This document shows, one piece after another, positions 1-5,955 of a DNA stretch of 36,084 nucleotides. Made by a program: the position numbers and the translations under genes. The notes beneath the pieces are model-generated. The model was not told where the DNA came from and did no database searches. It saw only the letters and a list, made by a program, of their open reading frames with translations. Within the stretch, counting starts at the first letter, position 1, and every line of letters starts with the position of its first letter. Origin of the DNA: Candidatus Buchananbacteria bacterium (GTDB lineage: Bacteria; Patescibacteriota; Patescibacteriia; Buchananbacterales; UBA6539); NCBI GenBank assembly GCA_016930315.1, contig JAFGGX010000010.1, positions 1 through 36,084 of the forward strand, given 5' to 3'.

Positions 1-344
1 AATAATTCAAGAATTTTTTTAGCATCTTCAAAATCAGTTTGGCTCAATTTGCCTGCCAAAACATATTTCCAAAATTTTCGACGAATAGACATTTTAGTGT
101 AATAGGGGATTTTACCTCCGATGGGTAGTCTTTTTAAGTGTGGTTCAATTTCACCGATAATGAGGTCGGCATCGGCTTTACTTAAATTTTGACCAGCATA
201 ACCGCCATAAACTAAATTACGGAATTTAGTCATTGAAGAGCGTAAACTAGCAGAATTATAAGGACTACCGAATTTTCCTTTGGTTGAATATTGAGTGCCT
301 TTTTTGACTTCGCCAAAAATTTTTTTGTAAATATCATCACTCAT
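1..344 (-). CDS. Unknown protein, 3' part cut off by the window edge
   Basis: An open frame runs from an ATG at 344 leftwards to base 1 without a stop, giving about 114 residues. The product begins MSDDIYKKIFGEVKKGTQYS and is basic and soluble-looking, with no membrane segment. It has a Gly/Tyr-rich stretch (LVYGGYAG, about residues 44-51) and a helical, lysine-rich end. I do not recognise a family. It lies 14 bases downstream of the permease stop, on the same strand, so it could be read through from the arsR operon. No Shine-Dalgarno is visible before the ATG. The true length is unknown because the 3' end is missing. Confidence 0.6.
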   Translation of the reverse strand, partial: MSDDIYKKIFGEVKKGTQYSTKGKFGSPYNSASLRSSMTKFRNLVYGGYAGQNLSKADADLIIGEIEPHLKRLPIGGKIPYYTKMSIRRKFWKYVLAGKLSQTDFEDAKKILEL

Positions 345-358
345 ATATTTTTATTATA

Positions 359-1315
359 TCACAAAAATATGTTAAATAAGTATCCCAAAATAATAATTCC
401 CACACCAACAATGCCAAAAAAACTAGCTAGCAATGGCCACTTCATCACCTTTTTTAAAATCAACGCTTCGGGTAAAGACAAGCCAACGGCGGCCATCATA
501 AAGGCTAAAGCGGTGCCCAACGGAACGCCTTTGGCCACTAATGCTTGAATGATTGGAATCACCCCGCTGGCGTTGGAATAAAGCGGAATGGCTAAGATTA
601 CCGCCATTGGCACGGCAAAAATATTTTTGGTAGCTAGGTATTTTTCAAAATAACCAGCCGGTATGTAGCCATGGATAATTGCGCCAATGGCAATGCCGGC
701 TAAAAGATAGGGGACGATTTTTCTAGTAATTTCAAATGCTTCTTTGGAAACAATAACGGCAATTTTTTTGGCCGGCAATTTTTTTATTGATAAATTTTGG
801 TGGTTTAATTTGGTTTGATAAATAAAGTTTTCAACATATTTTTCCAAATGTAGTTTGCCTAGAATATATCCGCCAATTATGCCAATAGCCATGCCACTGA
901 TCAAATAAATCATTGTAATTTTTAAACCAAACAAACCGATAAATAATGCCAGGGCCACCTCGTTGACTAGCGGTGAAGTGATTAGAAAACTAAATGTTAT
1001 ACCTAGCGGAATGCGCGCACCCAAAAAACCAATAAACAGCGGAATTGATGAGCAAGAGCAAAAGGGAGTAACCGCGCCAAATAGGGAAGCTAGAAAATAA
1101 TCAAACCCATAAAATTTTTTATTAAGTAAAAAATCTCTGAGTTTTTCGATTGGTAAAAAGTAGCGGACTAAACTCATCAGGTGGGTGATGACAATTAATA
1201 AAATTAAAATTTTAATACTGTCATAAATGAAAAATTGAACACTGGCTTGCAGGGCTGAGTTTTGATTTAAACCAAAAACGGTTACGGTTAAATAGTGGCT
1301 GATTAAGTTAAGCAT
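359..1315 (-). CDS. Permease of the ArsP/DUF318 family
   Basis: A 318-residue polytopic membrane protein with about eight hydrophobic segments. The family signature is visible near residues 83-110: TPFCSCSSIPLFIGFLGARI, with the paired Cys and Ser residues typical of PF03773 permeases. A similar hydrophobic block follows in the second half (SNASGVIPIIQAL, then GTALAFMMAAVGLSLPEA). Family members include the organoarsenical exporter ArsP, and many others have unknown substrates. The start overlaps the end of the thioredoxin gene by 8 bases, and the arsR-type regulator comes just before that, so one transcript probably makes all three. This suggests export of a metalloid or thiol-reactive compound, but the substrate is an inference. 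Confidence 0.85.
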   Translation of the reverse strand: MLNLISHYLTVTVFGLNQNSALQASVQFFIYDSIKILILLIVITHLMSLVRYFLPIEKLRDFLLNKKFYGFDYFLASLFGAVTPFCSCSSIPLFIGFLGARIPLGITFSFLITSPLVNEVALALFIGLFGLKITMIYLISGMAIGIIGGYILGKLHLEKYVENFIYQTKLNHQNLSIKKLPAKKIAVIVSKEAFEITRKIVPYLLAGIAIGAIIHGYIPAGYFEKYLATKNIFAVPMAVILAIPLYSNASGVIPIIQALVAKGVPLGTALAFMMAAVGLSLPEALILKKVMKWPLLASFFGIVGVGIIILGYLFNIFL

Positions 1316-1547
1316 TTTTTAGTATTTCTTTTATTTCCGTTACCTCCGGAACGCGACCGGCAATCACCAACTTTTCATTAACCACTAAAGCCGGCATGCC
1401 CATGGCACCAAACTGAACAATTTTAATTAAGTCGGTAATTTTTTCCACCTTCGCTTCAATTTTATTTTCGGTTACCGCTTGGTTGACGTTATTTTCTAAA
1501 CGTTGGCAATTAGGGCAGCCGGAACCTAGGACTTTGATCGTAATCAT
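1308..1547 (-). CDS. Small thioredoxin-like redox protein (TM0996/MTH895 type)
   Basis: A 79-residue protein with a thioredoxin fold pattern: beta strand MITIKVLGSG, then the active-site pair in GCPNCQRL (Cys11 and Cys14), and the cis-proline region GAMGMPALVVN near residues 48-58. This length and motif match the small redox-active disulfide proteins (thioredoxin_3 type) commonly encoded beside DUF318 permeases. It overlaps the arsR stop by 4 bases (ATGA arrangement) and the permease start by 8 bases, so translation is probably coupled. It may reduce a substrate or the permease cysteines. The family call is firm; the role with the permease is inferred from context. Confidence 0.85.
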   Translation of the reverse strand: MITIKVLGSGCPNCQRLENNVNQAVTENKIEAKVEKITDLIKIVQFGAMGMPALVVNEKLVIAGRVPEVTEIKEILKNA

Positions 1548-1834
1548 AGTAGTATGTTTTTTAATTCTTTTTGCAGTTGATTAATATTTTTTTGATTGAT
1601 TGAATAAATAATTTTTTTACCCTCTCTTTTGTTATCTACCAACTTAGCTTCTAATAAAATTTTTAGATGATGAGACGCTAAATTTTGGGGTAGTTTAAGA
1701 GTAGGAAAAATTTGACAAACACAAAGCGGATTTGTCTTGAGTAAACAAATAATTTTTAGCCGGTTGGGTTCGCCTAAAACTTTAATTTGGTCAGCTAGAG
1801 CAATAAGATTTTTAGTTGAGCAGTGTTTATTCAT
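1544..1834 (-). CDS. ArsR-family transcriptional repressor with a CVC metal-binding motif
   Basis: A winged-helix regulator of 96 residues when started at the ATG at 1834 (MNKHCSTK). An in-frame ATG further upstream at 1891 would put the operator and promoter inside the gene, so I reject it. The N-terminal helix LADQIKVLGEPNRLKIICLL is typical of ArsR. PLCVCQIF (Cys38 and Cys40) matches the ELCVCDL arsenite-sensing motif, and Cys5 could be a third ligand. The recognition helix is LPQNLASHHLKIL. It is the first gene of the arsR-thioredoxin-permease operon. A 9-base inverted repeat covers its own start codon, which implies autorepression released by a thiophilic ligand such as As(III). Confidence 0.88.
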   Translation of the reverse strand: MNKHCSTKNLIALADQIKVLGEPNRLKIICLLKTNPLCVCQIFPTLKLPQNLASHHLKILLEAKLVDNKREGKKIIYSINQKNINQLQKELKNILL

Positions 1835-1879
1835 ATCAATGTATATTGATATGTTATTATAGAATGTTAAACTTGTCAA
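1832..1879 (-). promoter_or_regulatory. arsR promoter and operator
   Basis: On the minus strand a TATAAT (1861-1856) lies 21 bases before the arsR ATG. A TTGACA (1879-1874) lies only 12 bases upstream of it, too close to be a standard -35, so the -10 may act with a weaker partner. The perfect inverted repeat CATATCAAT-gtat-ATTGATATG (1832-1853) matches the ATATCAA-type operator half-sites of the ArsR family. It covers the predicted transcription start and the ATG. No Shine-Dalgarno is present in the short leader. Confidence 0.75.
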
Positions 1880-1902
1880 GTGGTAAGTCAAATAGCCTTT
1901 TA

Positions 1903-1935
1903 ACTAAAAAATCGCCACCAGGGCGATTTTTTAGT
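1903..1935 (-). terminator. Bidirectional stem-loop downstream of the cold-shock gene
   Basis: A perfect 14-base stem (1903-1916 with 1922-1935) and a 5-base loop. The outer part of the stem is A/T only, so each strand has a T run at its 3' side. It sits 22 bases past the cold-shock stop, the expected place for its intrinsic terminator, and it insulates that gene from the arsR promoter. Confidence 0.8.
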
Positions 1936-1957
1936 AAGATTGATTTCTAAAAGAATC

Positions 1958-2158
1958 TTAAACTTTTTTGACGTTGATAGCTGATGGGCCTTTTTCGCCT
2001 TCTTCAACTTCGAAAGTAACAGTATCACCTTCTTTTAAGTCAGCGTAAGCGACTCCGTCAAGCTTGGCTTCACTAAAAAAGACGTCTTTTTCGACCCCTT
2101 CTTGGCTAATAAAACCGAATTTTTTTTCGGCTACTAATTTTTTGATTGTTCCCTGCAT
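1958..2158 (-). CDS. Cold-shock domain protein (CspA family)
   Basis: A 66-residue OB-fold RNA/DNA-binding protein starting MQGTIKKLVAEKKFGFISQE at 2158. RNP1 is seen as KFGFISQ and RNP2 as DVFFSEAKL, followed by the usual GDTVTFEVEEGEKGPSAINV end. The length fits the family. An upstream in-frame ATG (2197) would add 13 unrelated residues and is rejected. CspA-type proteins melt RNA structure and support translation in the cold. The gene has its own promoter far upstream, leaving a leader of about 155 bases (see 2159-2348), which is typical for this family. Confidence 0.93.
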   Translation of the reverse strand: MQGTIKKLVAEKKFGFISQEGVEKDVFFSEAKLDGVAYADLKEGDTVTFEVEEGEKGPSAINVKKV

Positions 2159-2348
2159 ATTGTTATAGAAATACAGTGAATTAATTTGCAATAGCAATTA
2201 GGAATTCGACTACATTTCTAATTTAACTATACTCTGTAGCATTTACACTTTTTACAGTGGCAAGCTTTCAGAACCTTAAAGAAAGTAACATGATCGGTGA
2301 TTCTTTAGGGAGCTAATCAATTCTACCATAGTTATGCATCAGTGTCAA
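2159..2348 (-). promoter_or_regulatory. Promoter and long 5' leader of the cold-shock gene
   Basis: On the minus strand TTGACA (2348-2343), a 17-base spacer and TAGAAT (2325-2320) form a near-consensus promoter. Transcription should start near 2313, leaving about 155 untranslated bases before the ATG at 2158. A second, weaker -10-like TATAAC lies 3 bases before the ATG. Long structured leaders that refold with temperature are known for cspA; that this one does so is inferred. No other gene is seen in this stretch. Confidence 0.65.
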
Positions 2349-2392
2349 TCTGGGAGTAAAAAAGTAATTAGTTTGGTGGTGATTATTTTTGG

Positions 2393-2697
2393 TTAATGAT
2401 AAAAAATCAAAATCCAAGTCATCAATAAAATAGTCAATAAGGCAAGGTTGATAAAAACACTGATGGCTAAAAAATTAGATTTGCGACTTGATAAATCATC
2501 GGCTAGTTGGTTTTCGGCCTGTAATTCTTTTTAGCATGATCAATTCGTTTATTGTCTTCTTGTTCTTGTCTTTCATTGATGATCCGGTGAGTTTGTGCAT
2601 TTTCCTCTGCTTTGTTGGCTATTTGTTTTTTAGTTTGGTTTTTGCCAGCCACTAAATATTTTATTTTTTTTAAGATATGCAGATGTTCAAGGGGCAT
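2393..2697 (-). pseudogene. Small single-span membrane protein, interrupted by a one-base frameshift
   Basis: The frame from the ATG at 2697 reads a charged helical segment (about 57 residues, MPLEHLHILKKIKYLVAGKN to RIDHAKK) and then hits a stop at 2503. In the -1 frame the sequence continues as LQAENQLADDLSSRKSNF, a clear hydrophobic span (LAISVFINLALLTILL) and a stop at 2393-2395. Joining the frames at the run of five A (minus strand, 2532-2528) gives a sensible 101-residue protein with a coiled-coil-like N-terminus and a C-terminal anchor. Either one A is missing in the run (mutation or sequencing error) or ribosomes slip -1 there. No known family is recognised. Confidence 0.6.
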
Positions 2698-2815
2698 AAT
2701 AGTTAAATTAGGGATTAAACGTTGGTAACAGTGAGTATACTAAAAAATTGTCTGATTGGGAATTATCAACTATTCTTAAATTAAGTATTTATTTTATAGA
2801 TTAAATTTTAATATT

Positions 2816-3078
2816 ATGCTAGGTCAATTAAATAATAGTAATCAAGCTAAAAATAGTGGTCTGACAGACGGCGCCGAAGAATGGCTCGATGAAAATGGTA
2901 ATCCAACCTATGCTTTCTTGAGTCTTTAGTGGAAAATGATAATCAGGAATCACTCGAAGCTTTGCGAGTGATTGCCAGCGATCATGATGTCAGTTACGAT
3001 GATACGGTAACGGCTCAAGATTTGGTGGAAAAAATTATGCTGGCCACTCAAAAAGAAATGGGAGACGGTTCAATCTAG
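2816..3078 (+). pseudogene. Small acidic protein, interrupted by a one-base frameshift
   Basis: From the ATG at 2816 the frame encodes 37 residues (MLGQLNNSNQAKNSGLTDGA to NPTYAFLSL) and ends at a TAG (2927-2929). The next frame carries on without a break as LESLVENDNQESLEALRVIA and ends QKEMGDGSI at 3076-3078. Adding one T at the short run 2914-2916 restores a single 87-residue acidic protein reading PTYAFLESLVEN across the join. A clear terminator follows at 3103. The function is unknown. It is divergent from the equally frameshifted gene at 2393-2697, so a local sequence error is possible for both. Confidence 0.55.
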
Positions 3079-3102
3079 TTTTTAAAAAAGTTTTCATCAT
3101 TG

Positions 3103-3130
3103 AACTACCTTTTAGAGTGGGTAGTTTTTT
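3103..3130 (+). terminator. Intrinsic terminator after the 2816 gene
   Basis: AACTACC (3103-3109) pairs with GGTAGTT (3120-3126), followed by a run of six T (3125-3130). It sits 25 bases after the restored stop of the frameshifted plus-strand gene, which supports that gene having been a real transcription unit. Confidence 0.75.
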
Positions 3131-3156
3131 GGTGATAAAAAAATAGTCAATAAATT

Positions 3157-3345
3157 TCAGAAGATAAACAAATCGTCGATTTTGGTTTTTAGGATTTTGG
3201 CAATATCGTGAGCCAATTTTAAAGACGGATTGTATCTATTTTGTTCTAAAAAAACAATAGTCTCTCTGCGTACGCCCGCTTGATTAGCAAGTTGCTCTTG
3301 AGTCAAATTAAATTTAGCCCGCAGTTCTTTGATCCGGTTGTCCAT
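3157..3345 (-). CDS. Small XRE-family helix-turn-helix regulator
   Basis: A 62-residue protein that is almost only a Cro/CI-type DNA-binding domain: [20 protein letters not shown], then [17 protein letters not shown] and [19 protein letters not shown]. This is the compact YozG-like form with no sensor domain. It follows the DUF2178-type membrane gene by 7 bases on the same strand, a common pairing. A 9-base inverted repeat overlapping the promoter of the pair (3766-3791) is its likely binding site, so the unit is probably autoregulated. How the membrane partner influences it is unknown. Confidence 0.9.
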   Translation of the reverse strand: MDNRIKELRAKFNLTQEQLANQAGVRRETIVFLEQNRYNPSLKLAHDIAKILKTKIDDLFIF

Positions 3346-3352
3346 AGATATT

Positions 3353-3745
3353 TTAGACTTTTTTTGTTTTGAAATAATAAAATACGGCGACTTGCAAAAG
3401 CATTAAAATACAAGTGGTGTAAGCCAAAACATAAGCGACAGTTTCAATTGTTTGATTGCCGTTTCTGCTAGCAAAAAAAATCAGCATTGCCATTACTGAT
3501 AGCCAGGCATAAATTCTAATCGTTACAATGGCGGCCTGGCCGGCGATTTTATTGTCGCGTTCATCAACCATAATTTCTTTAACTTTCGATCGGAAATAAA
3601 ACAGCAGCAAGATGGCCACCGCCATGGCGATAATTGGGACAAAAAAGTTTTGGTAGACAACCGATTGGCCGACTAAAATGGCCAAGATAATGACGATAAT
3701 TAATTTAATCGCTCTAAATTTTTGTGAGGTCATGTTTTTTATCAA
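3353..3745 (-). CDS. DUF2178-like four-span membrane protein
   Basis: A 130-residue protein with four hydrophobic spans (about residues 13-30, 34-50, 77-95 and 103-122). Between spans two and three is the cytoplasmic-type sequence [17 protein letters not shown], which matches the VDERD signature of DUF2178 proteins. The start may be the ATG at 3745 (MIKNM) or at 3733 (MTSQK). It is the first gene of a two-gene unit with the XRE regulator 7 bases downstream. In this arrangement the membrane protein may act as a sensor or anti-regulator, but the function is not established. Confidence 0.75.
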   Translation of the reverse strand: MIKNMTSQKFRAIKLIIVIILAILVGQSVVYQNFFVPIIAMAVAILLLFYFRSKVKEIMVDERDNKIAGQAAIVTIRIYAWLSVMAMLIFFASRNGNQTIETVAYVLAYTTCILMLLQVAVFYYFKTKKV

Positions 3746-3765
3746 GTTAATTATTTCTAACTATT

Positions 3766-3797
3766 TTAATGTTATATTATTCTAACATTAATGTCAA
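3766..3797 (-). promoter_or_regulatory. Promoter and palindromic operator of the DUF2178/XRE unit
   Basis: On the minus strand TTGACA (3797-3792) is followed by TATAAC at 15 bases or TAACAT at 17 bases. Overlapping the -10 is a perfect inverted repeat, TTAATGTTA (3766-3774) and TAACATTAA (3783-3791), separated by 8 bases. The position suits repression by the co-encoded XRE protein. Confidence 0.65.
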
Positions 3798-3820
3798 GGG
3801 GCTAAAAGCATGTCAAACAA

Positions 3821-3843
3821 AAAATCGTCCAAGGGACGATTTT
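3821..3843 (-). terminator. Stem-loop terminator after the 3864 gene
   Basis: AAAATCGTCC (3821-3830) pairs with GGACGATTTT (3834-3843) around a 3-base loop. It is 20 bases beyond the stop of the minus-strand gene at 3864 and gives a T run in that direction. Confidence 0.7.
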
Positions 3844-3863
3844 AAATGATTATTAATGATAAA

Positions 3864-4196
3864 TTATTTTGTATTAGAAAACCAGAAAAAAATAGTTACT
3901 AAAAATATTATTAAACCTAATAATAGGCTAATTGTTAAGAATTTTTTTTGTTTTTTCTTTTCTTCTTCGCTCAGTGGTCTAATCAATCCTTGGTCTTTAT
4001 ATTTTTTTTCTGTTGCAGTACCAATCGCCAGTCCGATCGCTAATCCAATCGGGATGCCCAAAGAAATATTATCCATTGGAATTCCTAAAGGTACTCCCAG
4101 GGCAATACCAACTGCCATCCATTTGCTCACGAAGTGGCCTTCCGGGTATTTTTTTGGTTCGGTATTATTTTGCGTTAATTCTTTTTTATTATCCAT
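3864..4196 (-). CDS. Unknown small membrane protein with a glycine-rich span
   Basis: A 110-residue protein. The N-terminus is polar (MDNKKELTQNNTEPKKYPEG). It is followed by a Gly/Ala-rich hydrophobic stretch with repeated GIPxG/GLAIG steps (about residues 28-60), a charged linker (EKKYKDQGLIRPLSEEEKKK) and a C-terminal span (FLTISLLLGLIIFLVTIFFW). The Gly pattern resembles glycine-zipper membrane helices that pack closely. No named family is recognised. Its start overlaps the end of the gene at 4175 by 22 bases, so the two are probably translated together and may form one membrane complex. Confidence 0.7.
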   Translation of the reverse strand: MDNKKELTQNNTEPKKYPEGHFVSKWMAVGIALGVPLGIPMDNISLGIPIGLAIGLAIGTATEKKYKDQGLIRPLSEEEKKKQKKFLTISLLLGLIIFLVTIFFWFSNTK

Positions 4197-4375
4197 AGTT
4201 TTGATTTATTTTTTAATAGATTTTTTTGATTTTTTATAATAATGATGATGGCAACCACAATGATTATTAATCCTAGTAACTGTCCGCCTGGGCTGTCATC
4301 GATTTCACCATAGCAAAATAAAAATGCTCCAAATAATATTGCTAGAATAGATATTAGTAATTTAGCTTTATTCAT
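4175..4375 (-). CDS. Unknown 66-residue two-span membrane protein
   Basis: The protein has two hydrophobic segments, KLLISILAILFGAFLFCYG and GQLLGLIIIVVAIIIII, separated by a short acidic turn EIDDSPGG, with a lysine-rich C-terminus. A TATAAT (minus strand, 4385-4380) lies 4 bases before the ATG, so the mRNA may be leaderless, although no good -35 is seen. The C-terminus overlaps the start of the 110-residue membrane protein by 22 bases. The family is unknown. Confidence 0.7.
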   Translation of the reverse strand: MNKAKLLISILAILFGAFLFCYGEIDDSPGGQLLGLIIIVVAIIIIIKNQKNLLKNKSKLWIIKKN

Positions 4376-4439
4376 TTTTATTATAACAAAAAATCGTTAG
4401 TAGGACACATTGTTTGTGAATAACGTTTTGAATTTGATG

Positions 4440-4468
4440 TTGACATATTATTATCTATATTGTATATT
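4440..4468 (+). promoter_or_regulatory. Near-consensus promoter of the 4545 cassette
   Basis: TTGACA (4440-4445), a 17-base spacer and TATATT (4463-4468). The leader after it holds two hairpins: AGGCT/AGCCT (4483-4500) and the palindrome CGGCACATGTGCCG (4516-4529). A Shine-Dalgarno (AAAGAGG, 4532-4538) then lies 6 bases before the ATG at 4545. Confidence 0.8.
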
Positions 4469-4544
4469 AAAAAATCGTTTTAAGGCTGCGTGTGTAGCCT
4501 AGCGATAATACTCTACGGCACATGTGCCGGGAAAGAGGCTTGAC

Positions 4545-5366
4545 ATGTCAAGCTCTGTGAAACTTACCATTGGACAAACGTTTTTGCTGACTGTAAAGTT
4601 GGCAGAGGTTGGGTTCACGACCGAAGAGGTGGCCATGCTCGGGCAGGCACAAAATCTGCTCAAGTATTCGCCAAGAATGCTGGGCATCCGAGACGTGCTA
4701 GATGGCTATTCGAAGATTGAAAGCAGACCCTGGAAACCTGAGTTTAACCAAGCTCTCTGGAGCTCGATCGGCAAGTCGGGATTAGATTTTCAAAAGTATT
4801 CCTATGTACCGATTGAGTCTTACCGTCTGATGAGATGCCTTGAGTTCGCCGGTTTCAGTCCAGAAGATGTCACGAAACTAGGCCAGTTCGCTGACCTTGC
4901 CGAGGTTCGCAAACTTTTGGCGGGAAAATCCAGAATCGTTTTGCGTCAGCACCAGCTCGACCTGGATGTGGCACCCAACGAAGTTTATTGCATCAGGAAT
5001 ACAGGTGTCGTCAAACATGTTCTGGGCGGGCAGATCGTCTTCGACCAAAAGAAGTTCGTTCCTCAGCCCCTTAATCACAGCACGAAGGGCAGAAAAAACA
5101 AAACCCTTCGTCAACTTGTCGCTGAGCTTGGCGACAAGCAATTGTGCAACGCCGCCCTGCTGAAGTTTTATATTAGGTATCCCAAGCTGATACCTTTCCC
5201 GGACTGGTCGAATGTTATTGTACTTTTTTGTGGTACGGTTTATCGGGATCCTGACGGCGAGTTTGTTCTTTGCCTTGAATACGTGGGAGGCGACTTCTGG
5301 CGTTGCCGCAAGGCCTATCTGGACCGGGAGGCTAACCAAAAGTGCCAGGTGTTGGTTGTGGCCTAA
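4545..5366 (+). CDS. Unknown GC-rich cassette protein with an internal repeat
   Basis: A 273-residue soluble protein with no signal or membrane span. I chose the ATG at 4545 (MSSSVKL) because AAAGAGG lies 6 bases upstream; a GTG at 4524 is the alternative. Two copies of a helical unit are visible: KLAEVGFTTEEVAMLGQAQ with RMLGIRDVLDG (about 17-53), and RCLEFAGFSPEDVTKLGQFA with LAEVRKLLAG (about 98-130). The C-terminal part (TLRQLVAELGDKQLCNAALL, later VLFCGTVYRDPDGEFVLCLE) looks like a separate domain. Base composition and codon use are clearly richer in G+C than in the neighbours. It has its own promoter and strong terminator. It resembles uncharacterised proteins I associate with Parcubacteria, but I cannot verify this here. 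The function is unknown. Confidence 0.8.
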   Translation: MSSSVKLTIGQTFLLTVKLAEVGFTTEEVAMLGQAQNLLKYSPRMLGIRDVLDGYSKIESRPWKPEFNQALWSSIGKSGLDFQKYSYVPIESYRLMRCLEFAGFSPEDVTKLGQFADLAEVRKLLAGKSRIVLRQHQLDLDVAPNEVYCIRNTGVVKHVLGGQIVFDQKKFVPQPLNHSTKGRKNKTLRQLVAELGDKQLCNAALLKFYIRYPKLIPFPDWSNVIVLFCGTVYRDPDGEFVLCLEYVGGDFWRCRKAYLDREANQKCQVLVVA

Positions 5367-5403
5367 GCCCTCCGCTGTAACACTTTTGGAACTTGTGAGC
5401 TTG

Positions 5404-5436
5404 GGTCCGAGGAAATTACCTCGGACCTTTCTTTTT
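5404..5436 (+). terminator. Strong intrinsic terminator of the 4545 cassette
   Basis: GGTCCGAGG (5404-5412) pairs perfectly with CCTCGGACC (5419-5427) and is followed by TTTCTTTTT. The GC-rich stem contrasts with the AT-rich terminators of neighbouring genes. Confidence 0.9.
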
Positions 5437-5439
5437 ACT

Positions 5440-5468
5440 AAAAAAAATCACCATCGAGATGGTTGATT
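5440..5468 (-). terminator. Terminator after the DUF4440-like gene
   Basis: On the minus strand AATCA-ACCATC pairs with GATGG-TGATT (one bulge), and the stem runs into eight T (5447-5440). It faces the cassette terminator, so the two convergent transcripts are separated. A run of nine G (5469-5477) lies directly beside it. Confidence 0.65.
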
Positions 5469-5511
5469 GGGGGGGGGAGAGTTTTAAAATATTGAAGTTA
5501 GTTTTTATCGG

Positions 5512-5874
5512 TTAGGCCTCAGGAGTTCCTTGGTGAAATTCCATTTGCCATTGGCCTTGATTTTTTTTCCAGATCGAGCTTCTTAAGGAAAGATTTTTTT
5601 CGCTATCTTCCTCTTGTTTGTTGGTTTTGTATGTTGCTAATATAACATCATCAGCTAACTCTCGTATTTGAAAGTCTGAAATTTTGTATTTAGGTGAAAT
5701 TGAGCTTGGCAGCCTTTCGATGATATTTTTTTTGTCATAAATTTTTCCAGAAGATCCAAATTCTATGAAATTATCTACTAAAAGTTCATTAAGCCTTTCA
5801 GCTGATTTTCTTGTTTCTGGCCGTAACAAATCAGTTTCAAGTTCAAATATTTTTTCTTTTAATTTTTGGTTCAT
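5512..5874 (-). CDS. DUF4440 / SnoaL-like (NTF2-fold) protein
   Basis: A 120-residue protein: an N-terminal helix pair (KEKIFELETDLLRPETRKSA) leading into ERLNELLVDNFIEFGSSGKI, the typical start of DUF4440 domains. Strands follow at YKISDFQIRELADDVILATY and LRSSIWKKNQGQWQMEFHQG, where the late W-x(6,7)-W and FHQGT pattern also fits the NTF2 fold. Members bind or convert small molecules, or serve as accessory domains, and no catalytic residues can be assigned here. It follows the Ntn-hydrolase gene by 81 bases on the same strand and may be co-transcribed. Confidence 0.75.
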   Translation of the reverse strand: MNQKLKEKIFELETDLLRPETRKSAERLNELLVDNFIEFGSSGKIYDKKNIIERLPSSISPKYKISDFQIRELADDVILATYKTNKQEEDSEKNLSLRSSIWKKNQGQWQMEFHQGTPEA

Positions 5875-5955
5875 ATACTCTTAGTATATCAAAAAATCGC
5901 CAGATATGTGAGGTTTATTAAGTAGGTTAATTAACCGTCTAAGTAGAAATTTTAT

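Noticed and set aside
4878-5339. A 153-residue open frame on the minus strand inside the 4545 gene
   Set aside because: It is the shadow of a GC-rich gene. The plus frame has the promoter, ribosome site, internal repeat and terminator.
5469-5477. A run of nine G as a phase-variation switch
   Set aside because: It lies between two terminators at the 3' ends of genes, not in a promoter or coding frame, so slippage would have no obvious effect.
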